DNA of 6,229 nt, taken from Candidatus Hydrogenedentota bacterium (GTDB lineage: Bacteria > Hydrogenedentota > Hydrogenedentia > Hydrogenedentiales > GCA-2746185). Below the pieces are notes generated by a model. The model ran no database searches, was not told the DNA's origin, and saw only the letters and a list, made by a program, of their open reading frames with translations. The position numbers were made by a program, and so were the translations under genes. Positions 1 through 5,277 of the stretch are shown here, one piece after another. Each line of letters opens with the position of its first letter. Position 1 is the stretch's first letter. The stretch spans positions 1 to 6,229 of the forward strand of contig DTSJ01000492.1 in the NCBI GenBank assembly GCA_012965445.1, written 5' to 3'.

Positions 1-283
1 GCAGCAGCGCCAAATCGCCTTCCTCAACCGCTGGAATATCAAGCCCGTAAAAATAAAAAGCAAACGCCCGCTCATAAGCATCCATATGCTCAACCCGACG
101 AACAAAAACAAGGCGACTGAAAACAAACAGATCATCAAGATCTTTGACAAGGCCTCTTTCCAGACCGTCGTTCAACTCAAGAAGATCACGCGTGGATGCA
201 GGGACTCCATACTCGCGCAGCAAATACAGAAATTCCACATACAAAGCGTTATACGATTCAGCTTCTTCCAATGGCAAAGACAT
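1..283 (-). CDS. CoxE-like VWA-domain protein, N-terminal part (cut by window edge)
   Basis: Reading the minus strand from ATG at 283 gives 94 open codons to the edge, starting MSLPLEEAESYNAL. The pattern (F-x-x-LLREYGVPAS near residues 18-30, then DLDDLFVFSRLVFVRRVEH and YERAFAFYF) is that of the N-terminal region of CoxE-like proteins, which carry a C-terminal von Willebrand factor A domain. The VWA domain itself with its MIDAS motif would lie to the left and is not visible. The start is supported by an AAAGG box 9 nt upstream (293-297). It lies 17 nt downstream of the MoxR ATPase gene on the same strand, the standard MoxR-VWA pairing. Such pairs act as ATP-driven chaperone or metal-cofactor insertion systems (CoxD/CoxE in CO dehydrogenase maturation). 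The client here is unknown, since no cox genes are visible. Family assignment is fairly sure from motif pattern plus neighbour; function is inferred. Confidence 0.85.
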   Translation of the reverse strand, partial: MSLPLEEAESYNALYVEFLYLLREYGVPASTRDLLELNDGLERGLVKDLDDLFVFSRLVFVRRVEHMDAYERAFAFYFYGLDIPAVEEGDLALL

Positions 284-300
284 TGCGTCGCACCTTTCGA

Positions 301-1143
301 TTACAAGTACCGTTTCTGACCCGTATCATCACCGCGAAACGCCTGAATGTCACCTGCACGCTTCAGCAATACACCCGTCAAAGGAGGCTTTCCCGAATTC
401 GGAATCTGGCCCGTCGCTTCCAACGCACCGACCCAGTTCAGCAACTCGCTTGTCGCAGGAGGTTTCTCAAAACCGCGCTCTCGAAGATCGTAAAACACGC
501 TCACCGCAGACTCCATCAGCTCCGCGCTCGTGTCAGGATAATGCAGTTTCATAATTTCCTTCATCTGATCACGATTCGGAAACGCAATATGATGGCAATA
601 ACAACGGCGCAAAAACGGATCGGAAAGCTCGCGTTTCGCATTCGACGTAATAATAATAACCGGCTTAATATTCGCCTGTATTCGCGCATTCAACTCGCGT
701 ATCGTAAACTCATAATCATCCAGGATATCAAGCAAGTTGTCCTGTACATCGGATTCAGTCTTATCAATCTCGTCAAGCAGAAGAACAACCTTCTTGTCCG
801 CACGGAATGCCCGGCCAATCGGCCCCCACACCACATAATCGTAAAATTCCTGAACGTCGCGCCCTGTCTCACCGGATCCGAAACGCGCGTCATTCAATCG
901 CAGCACTGTGTCCTGCGTATAACAGGCTTCCTCACCCTTAATCGTCGATTTGCACCGAAGTACTTCAATATCCATGCCAAGCGAGTTTGCCAATTGAAAA
1001 GCGAGCTGCGTCTTACCCGTTCCCGCCTCGCCCGTAATCAAAAGAGGCTTCTCCATCTGAAGCGCAATATTCGCTATCGCACCCAGCTCCTCGTCCAGGT
1101 AGTACTTATCGTTACCATCAAATCTCAACTGCTCTGTAGTCAT
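301..1143 (-). CDS. MoxR-family AAA+ ATPase (CoxD-like)
   Basis: A 280-residue cytoplasmic AAA+ ATPase. Walker A GEAGTGKT is at residues 38-45, Walker B VVLLLDEID at 119-127 (D124, E125), sensor 1 ITSN with N168, the arginine pair R179-R180 as likely arginine finger, and a sensor-2 region KPPATSELLNW at 227-237. The last motif and the overall length match the MoxR/CoxD branch. These ATPases work with a VWA-domain partner to remodel proteins or insert metal cofactors, and a CoxE-like VWA gene follows 17 nt downstream, so the two are probably one operon. I place the start at ATG 1143 because GGAG (1149-1152) sits 5 nt upstream. An in-frame TTG at 1158 would add five residues but would put that ribosome site inside the coding region. 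All ATPase motifs are intact. The client protein is not identifiable from this window. Confidence 0.94.
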   Translation of the reverse strand: MTTEQLRFDGNDKYYLDEELGAIANIALQMEKPLLITGEAGTGKTQLAFQLANSLGMDIEVLRCKSTIKGEEACYTQDTVLRLNDARFGSGETGRDVQEFYDYVVWGPIGRAFRADKKVVLLLDEIDKTESDVQDNLLDILDDYEFTIRELNARIQANIKPVIIITSNAKRELSDPFLRRCYCHHIAFPNRDQMKEIMKLHYPDTSAELMESAVSVFYDLRERGFEKPPATSELLNWVGALEATGQIPNSGKPPLTGVLLKRAGDIQAFRGDDTGQKRYL

Positions 1144-1148
1144 GTCAT

Positions 1149-1152
1149 CTCC
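1149..1152 (-). promoter_or_regulatory. Ribosome binding site deciding the MoxR start
   Basis: GGAG on the minus strand lies 5 nt before ATG 1143. It is one of the better Shine-Dalgarno matches in the window and favours ATG 1143 over the in-frame TTG at 1158. Confidence 0.6.
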
Positions 1153-1171
1153 AATCAAAAATCGTAGCTAT

Positions 1172-1267
1172 CCGTTCAATATAGTGTTAAATCCGTTCCA
1201 AATTCGCAGAATATCTCAGAATCAAGAACGATCAGTCTATCAGGTAGCTCTGGAACCGTTCAATTCG
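1172..1267 (+). repeat. Three in-phase direct repeats, possible operators
   Basis: Three same-strand copies of a CCGTTC(C)AA(A/T)T-like word begin at 1172 (CCGTTCAAT), 1193 (CCGTTCCAAATTCG) and 1256 (CCGTTCAATTCG). The offsets are 21 and 63 nt, both multiples of 21 (about two helical turns), so all copies would face the same side of the helix. They lie in the 219-nt gap between divergently transcribed operons, and the first overlaps the candidate -10 of the MoxR side. This is compatible with binding sites for a transcription factor, but the words are short and chance is not excluded. Confidence 0.3.
1178..1183 (-). promoter_or_regulatory. Candidate -10 box for the MoxR-VWA operon
   Basis: TATATT on the minus strand matches TATAAT at five of six positions and would start transcription near 1171, leaving a leader of about 28 nt before ATG 1143. 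No convincing -35 hexamer lies 16-18 nt upstream (best is CGAATT or GAATTT), so it would need an activator or an alternative sigma factor. The box partly overlaps the first CCGTTC repeat. Tentative. Confidence 0.25.
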
Positions 1268-1323
1268 ACAAAATCGGTCTTGCAAATCCTCCTGGGCAGT
1301 CCGTCCCACACGTCAAACCCGGG

Positions 1324-1351
1324 TTTACACGTCAATGTTCGCTCTGATAAC
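1324..1351 (+). promoter_or_regulatory. Candidate promoter for the GH3-mutY operon
   Basis: TTTACA (1324-1329, five of six to TTGACA) and GATAAC (1346-1351, four of six to TATAAT) are separated by 16 nt. Transcription would begin near 1358, only about 5 nt before ATG 1363, giving an almost leaderless mRNA. That agrees with the absence of any Shine-Dalgarno sequence before the gene, but the match is modest. Confidence 0.3.
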
Positions 1352-1362
1352 ATGCAAAAACA

Positions 1363-3411
1363 ATGAAAGCCAAGTACATATCTACATTTCCCCTGGTGTC
1401 ACTGCTCGTATCCACCCTCATAGTTTCCCAAGTCTGCCGTGCTCAAGTAGTCGGTCAGGGACTCGACGCTTCCCCTAAGATTCCTCAGACAACACCAACT
1501 CAAGAGACGCCAGACCTGCAAGACGACCAGACCGACGACGTTAAGGCGATCCTCGATTCACTGACGCTCGACCAGAAGATCATGCAGCTCATGTTCGTGC
1601 GCCTCTCCGGCGTACTCGCCCCATCCTCCGTGGACAGTAAATTGCTGGAGATGCTCACCCCCGGAGGAATCATTCTCCCCGAAATCGGCAGTGCTTCCAG
1701 CACTATCGAATACGTCGAACTCGTTCGCAAGTTCGAAGCAGCGAACCCCGGTTCCATCCCCTTTTTCATCGCTGGAAATGCGTTCGCCCCAACCGACAGT
1801 GAAGTCAAAAATTCAAATCGCTTCCTGAACATGCCCTCAATGCTCTCCCTCAGTGCATCAGGAGAAAACGAAGATGCTAAGGAGCTGTTTCATACTGTCG
1901 CGGATAATTTTCATCGGATGGGACTCAACACCCACTTTGGCCCCTCGCTTACACTCGCCTCAGATCTCAACAATTCCCTCGGTTCCCTTTACACTTTCGG
2001 AGACGACCCCGCGACTACGGCCAACGCCGCCGGCAGTCTGCTAACAGCCTTCTACACCAACGACATCCTATGGATGCCGAGCGGTTTTCCAGGCGGCGAG
2101 GCAAATCGAACCGGCAATGGCCCGGCAATCATGCTCACACCCGGCCCCCATTTTATCGAGCGCGACGGACTTCCCTACTTCATCGCCATAAAACACGGTG
2201 TCCCAATCATACACGTCGCAAATACACTCGCACCCACCATCGATCCCGATATGAAACCCGCCAGCGTCTCTCGCAAAGTCATCACATCACTGCTCAAAGG
2301 CACACTCGACTACAAGGGACTCGTCATCTCCGGTCCAATGGACGGTCCATACATACTAACCAAATACGAACCCGAAGCCGCCGCAGTGCAGTCCATCGTT
2401 GCCGGATCAGACATGCTCCTATGGAGCAAAACCTCGCCACAGATTCCTAAGGCAATTGCGCTTATCTCAAATGCCGTCCGAAACGGAAATATTGACGAGG
2501 CCCTTATCGACAATGCCGTACTCCGAATCCTCACATTAAAATCCAAGTTCGGACTCTTTGATCGTCCCCTGCCCGAAGTCAGACAGGCCCTGAAAATGCA
2601 GAACGAAAACGAAAAACTCGGCGTCGCTCAACGCATCGAAAAGCGAGCCGCCACGCTGCTCAAGAACGACGCCAACCTGCTCCCATTAAAAAAAGACCTG
2701 TCCACCCCCCTCTTTATTACCGGCATCGTTGACCTTCAGCCCCTGAAGAAGATCCTCGCTAAAGAACTCAAATATGTCAACCACTTCGAGATCAAGACTG
2801 CAAAGCATACTGGTCGCGTTGAGGACTTCGAACTCCGTCGTCTCGAAAGAACCGCCAAAGGAGTCCGGACCGCACTCTGCATCTTTGACAATCGAATCGA
2901 TGCCCGTTCGCAAGCACAGGTCATCGCAGAACTCAAGAAAAAAAATCTGAAAGTCATCGTAGTCCTGCTGGGTTATCCAAGAGACATAAATACATATCAG
3001 AGCGCCGATGCCCTCCTGCTGCTCTACGGAGCAACAACTTCACTCAACGCTACCATCAGCGCACTCTCCGATATCCTCCTTGGAAACGCGCCCGTAACCG
3101 TACTCTCCGACTCCAAGCCGCTGACACGTCCCACCAATCAGACCATAACCTTTGACGTACTCGATGTCATACAGAGTCCTACCGGACGACTACCCGTCTC
3201 CCTCGAACCATTCTTTCCCGCAGGTCATTCCGTTTCCTACGCCCCCACATCCATAAAAAGCGTCCACTGGGATTTCGGCGACAACGCGCGATCAAATGAA
3301 AACCGCGCCGAACACATCTATACCCAGCCTGGCCAATACACCGCAACCCTCACCATCGAGGTCAGCGACGGCACGACAGCTTCCGGCACTTTCGCAATCG
3401 ATATCCAGTAA
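1363..3411 (+). CDS. Secreted GH3-fold protein with PKD domain; probable pseudoenzyme
   Basis: A 682-residue exported protein. A signal peptide covers residues 1-27 (positive MKAK, hydrophobic core, likely cut at CRA|Q), followed by a Pro/Thr/Asp/Gln-rich linker to about 55. Residues about 60-400 follow the NagZ-type glycoside hydrolase family 3 barrel (QLMFVRLSG, PGGIILP, GLNTHFGPSL at 187-196, TFGDDP at 211-216, FPG at 242-244, the PAS-x-S and LVIS strands). About 427-590 resemble the GH3 C-terminal sandwich domain (KRAATLLKNDANLLPL). A PKD domain with WDFGD at 636-640 ends the protein. The catalytic signatures are gone: the DxEGG site reads GNAFAP (138-143), KHFPGHG reads SGFPGGE (240-246), the Arg of RSFG is Tyr210, and the nucleophile Asp after VIS is Gly324 (VISGPMDG). 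Hydrolase activity is therefore doubtful; glycan binding or a structural envelope role is my inference. No Shine-Dalgarno precedes the start. The stop overlaps the mutY start by one base. Confidence 0.88.
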   Translation: MKAKYISTFPLVSLLVSTLIVSQVCRAQVVGQGLDASPKIPQTTPTQETPDLQDDQTDDVKAILDSLTLDQKIMQLMFVRLSGVLAPSSVDSKLLEMLTPGGIILPEIGSASSTIEYVELVRKFEAANPGSIPFFIAGNAFAPTDSEVKNSNRFLNMPSMLSLSASGENEDAKELFHTVADNFHRMGLNTHFGPSLTLASDLNNSLGSLYTFGDDPATTANAAGSLLTAFYTNDILWMPSGFPGGEANRTGNGPAIMLTPGPHFIERDGLPYFIAIKHGVPIIHVANTLAPTIDPDMKPASVSRKVITSLLKGTLDYKGLVISGPMDGPYILTKYEPEAAAVQSIVAGSDMLLWSKTSPQIPKAIALISNAVRNGNIDEALIDNAVLRILTLKSKFGLFDRPLPEVRQALKMQNENEKLGVAQRIEKRAATLLKNDANLLPLKKDLSTPLFITGIVDLQPLKKILAKELKYVNHFEIKTAKHTGRVEDFELRRLERTAKGVRTALCIFDNRIDARSQAQVIAELKKKNLKVIVVLLGYPRDINTYQSADALLLLYGATTSLNATISALSDILLGNAPVTVLSDSKPLTRPTNQTITFDVLDVIQSPTGRLPVSLEPFFPAGHSVSYAPTSIKSVHWDFGDNARSNENRAEHIYTQPGQYTATLTIEVSDGTTASGTFAIDIQ

Positions 3412-4499
3412 TGAAAGCCCCCGAAAGCCTCGCCCTCTTCTCAAGAAAAGCCGCTTTCAGACGCAAAATGGTCGACTGGTATCGCGCCCAGGCCCGCGAT
3501 CTTTCATGGCGAGGCACCAAAGACCCCTACGCTGTCTGGGTAGCAGAAATCATCCTCCAGCAAACACGCGTAGACCAGGGTACACCCTACATAGAACGCT
3601 TCCTGAAACGCTTTCCCACTGTCGAAAAACTCGCCGCCGCACGCCAGGACTCAGTACTCAAACTCTGGGAAGGTCTCGGCTACTACTCCCGCGCACGCAA
3701 CCTCCACAAAGCCGCCCAAAAAGTCATTCGCGAAAACGACGGCATACTTCCAGTGACAACCGACGAATGGCAGAGCCTGCCGGGAGTCGGTCGATATACC
3801 GCAGGAGCAATCGCAAGTATCGCGCACGACCAACAATCCCCTGTCGTCGACGGAAACGTCAAACGAGTCCTCACAAGACTCACAGACTGCCCCGACAACA
3901 TAGACCTTCCGGGAACTACCGAAACCATCTGGGAGTGGATGACCATACTCGTAAAAGGAAAATCACCCGGCGACTTCAATCAAAGCATCATGGAACTCGG
4001 AGCAAACGTGTGTACACCCAGAAACCCCTCATGCACATCCTGCCCTGTCAAAACCTTCTGCGAGGCAAACAATAACAACACCCAATCCAAACGCCCCGTC
4101 CGGACCAAAAAGAAAAAAGTCCCTCACCACGAAATCGTAATCGCGGCCATACAAAAAAATGGACGATACCTCCTCGGAAAACGACCCTCCAAAGGCTTGC
4201 TAGGCGGACTCTGGGAATTCCCCGGAGGAAAAATCGAATCGGGTGAAACGCCTGAACAAGCCCTCGCACGCGAAATCAAAGAAGAACTCGGCATCACGAT
4301 CCGGTACCCCGAATTCCTCACCAGCGTAAAACACGCCTACACCCACTTCAAAGTCACCCTCCACATCTACCACTGCAAACAACACAAGGGCACCCCCACG
4401 CCCAAAGTCCACACCCAACTCAAATGGACAAAAAAAAAAGACTTTGGGAAACTCGCATTTCCCAAAGCCAATCACAAATTCTTATCTAAACTACCCTGA
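3411..4499 (+). CDS. mutY: A/G-specific adenine DNA glycosylase with intact Nudix box
   Basis: A 362-residue base-excision repair enzyme that removes adenine mispaired with 8-oxoguanine. The glycosylase half shows catalytic E46 in AEIILQQTRV, the helix-hairpin-helix LPGVGRYTAGAI (123-134), catalytic D147 in VVDGNVKRVL, and the iron-sulfur cluster cysteines C201, C208, C211, C217 with the exact C-x6-C-x2-C-x5-C spacing. A Lys-rich linker (228-236) leads to a C-terminal Nudix domain. Unlike the classical MutY domain, this one has a complete Gx5Ex7REUxEExGU box at residues 273-295 (G273, E279, R287, E288, E291, E292, G294), so nucleotide hydrolysis is possible. YTH at 310-312 sits where the 8-oxoG-reading FSH loop is expected. 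The start ATG overlaps the TAA of the preceding GH3 gene (TAATG) with no ribosome site of its own, implying translational coupling. Length is normal for the family. Identity is secure. Confidence 0.97.
   Translation: MKAPESLALFSRKAAFRRKMVDWYRAQARDLSWRGTKDPYAVWVAEIILQQTRVDQGTPYIERFLKRFPTVEKLAAARQDSVLKLWEGLGYYSRARNLHKAAQKVIRENDGILPVTTDEWQSLPGVGRYTAGAIASIAHDQQSPVVDGNVKRVLTRLTDCPDNIDLPGTTETIWEWMTILVKGKSPGDFNQSIMELGANVCTPRNPSCTSCPVKTFCEANNNNTQSKRPVRTKKKKVPHHEIVIAAIQKNGRYLLGKRPSKGLLGGLWEFPGGKIESGETPEQALAREIKEELGITIRYPEFLTSVKHAYTHFKVTLHIYHCKQHKGTPTPKVHTQLKWTKKKDFGKLAFPKANHKFLSKLP
4430..4467 (-). terminator. Intrinsic terminator of the FKBP gene, inside mutY
   Basis: A perfect 10-bp inverted repeat, CTTTGGGAAA (4442-4451) with TTTCCCAAAG (4458-4467), encloses a 6-nt loop. 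Read on the minus strand, the hairpin is followed after two bases by ten consecutive T (A-run at 4430-4439 on the plus strand). It lies 48 nt past the FKBP stop codon and so should end FKBP transcription. On the plus strand no T-tract follows, so it should not stop mutY mRNA efficiently. The whole element is embedded in the mutY coding sequence, about residues 340-352. Confidence 0.85.
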
Positions 4500-4515
4500 A
4501 CCCTGACTGTCCGGG

Positions 4516-5208
4516 CTATTCAATCGCCATCAACTCAATATCAAACAACAGACAAGACCCGCCGGGAATGCCCTGGTTGCCACGATCCCCATACGCCAGC
4601 TCATAAGGTATCGTCAGCTTCCACTTGGCCCCAACCTTCATCAACTGAAGCGCCTCCGTCCATCCCGCGATCACCCGCGTCACAGGGAACGAAGTAGGCT
4701 CACCGCGACTGTACGAACTGTCAAACTCCTGACCATCGATAAATGTACCCCGGTAATGCGCCGACACCGTATCGGTCGACTTCGGAGTAGCGCCCGTACC
4801 GTCCCGAATCACTTCATACTGAAGCCCGCTTGGCAATACAACCACGCCCTCCTTTCTCGCATTCTCTGCAAGATAGGCAATTCCATCCGCCTTCGCCGCT
4901 GCTGCTGCCGCCGCCTGCGCCTCCTGCTGCTTCTTCCCAAGAATCTGCTGAAACGCCGTAAACGCCTGCTGACAAGTCTGCTCATCATACTCAGAATCCT
5001 TGCCGTCTATCTTGTCAATCAATCCCTTCATCAGCGCATCCATATCGAACTCGCCCTTACCGAGCTTTAGGAAATCACCGAATTGCTGTCCGATTGCATA
5101 CCCCACCACCTTTGGATTTGGCTTCGCTTCCCCTTGTCCCGTCGCATCACCCATAAAAACTCCTATCAGCACCATAGCACCACATACGATCATCAAATTG
5201 AATCTCAT
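4516..5208 (-). CDS. Exported FKBP-type peptidyl-prolyl cis-trans isomerase (Mip/FkpA-like)
   Basis: A 230-residue proline isomerase that should assist folding outside the cytoplasm. A signal-like hydrophobic stretch occupies residues 4-20, with probable cleavage around 22-26 (DATGQGEA), so a periplasmic location is inferred. Residues about 31-120 match the helical FKBP N-terminal dimerisation domain (VGYAIGQQFGDFLK, a central helix ending in an Ala-rich run at 99-105). Residues about 125-230 are the FKBP catalytic domain with its pocket residues visible: Y152 (AHYRG), F162-D163 (EFDSSY), V179-I180 and W183 (VIAGW), Y206 (AYGDRG) and F222. I chose ATG 5208 because AAAGG (5216-5220) lies 7 nt upstream and the signal peptide begins directly there. 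The longer in-frame start at 5292 would put 28 unlikely residues before it. The gene is convergent with mutY (16-nt gap) and has its own terminator. Confidence 0.94.
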   Translation of the reverse strand: MRFNLMIVCGAMVLIGVFMGDATGQGEAKPNPKVVGYAIGQQFGDFLKLGKGEFDMDALMKGLIDKIDGKDSEYDEQTCQQAFTAFQQILGKKQQEAQAAAAAAAKADGIAYLAENARKEGVVVLPSGLQYEVIRDGTGATPKSTDTVSAHYRGTFIDGQEFDSSYSRGEPTSFPVTRVIAGWTEALQLMKVGAKWKLTIPYELAYGDRGNQGIPGGSCLLFDIELMAIE

Positions 5209-5215
5209 AGTCCTA

Positions 5216-5220
5216 CCTTT
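5216..5220 (-). promoter_or_regulatory. Ribosome binding site deciding the FKBP start
   Basis: AAAGG on the minus strand, part of GGAAAGG, lies 7 nt before ATG 5208. It supports that start over the upstream in-frame ATG at 5292. Confidence 0.6.
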
Positions 5221-5277
5221 CCAATAAAAATGAATAGAATCAGCACGAGCCCGTCCAGCAGGCTCACCCTCGAAACG

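Noticed and set aside
196..1167. Long plus-strand reading frame of 323 codons opposite the MoxR gene
   Set aside because: The product is Arg/Asn/Leu-rich and shows no domain pattern, while the opposite strand encodes all AAA+ motifs; it is an antisense shadow.
3296..4075. Plus-strand frame of 259 codons overlapping the GH3 end and mutY
   Set aside because: Its product is Arg/Pro/Ser/His-rich low-complexity sequence in another frame of mutY, whose own frame has every catalytic residue.
4497..4520. A terminator for mutY in the 16-nt gap to FKBP
   Set aside because: No stem with a following T-run on the plus strand; the only strong hairpin nearby is the minus-strand one inside mutY.
5247..5265. 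Small inverted repeat GAGCC...GGCTC in the FKBP leader
   Set aside because: Only 5 bp of stem with a 9-nt loop and no associated T-tract or known leader motif; expected by chance.
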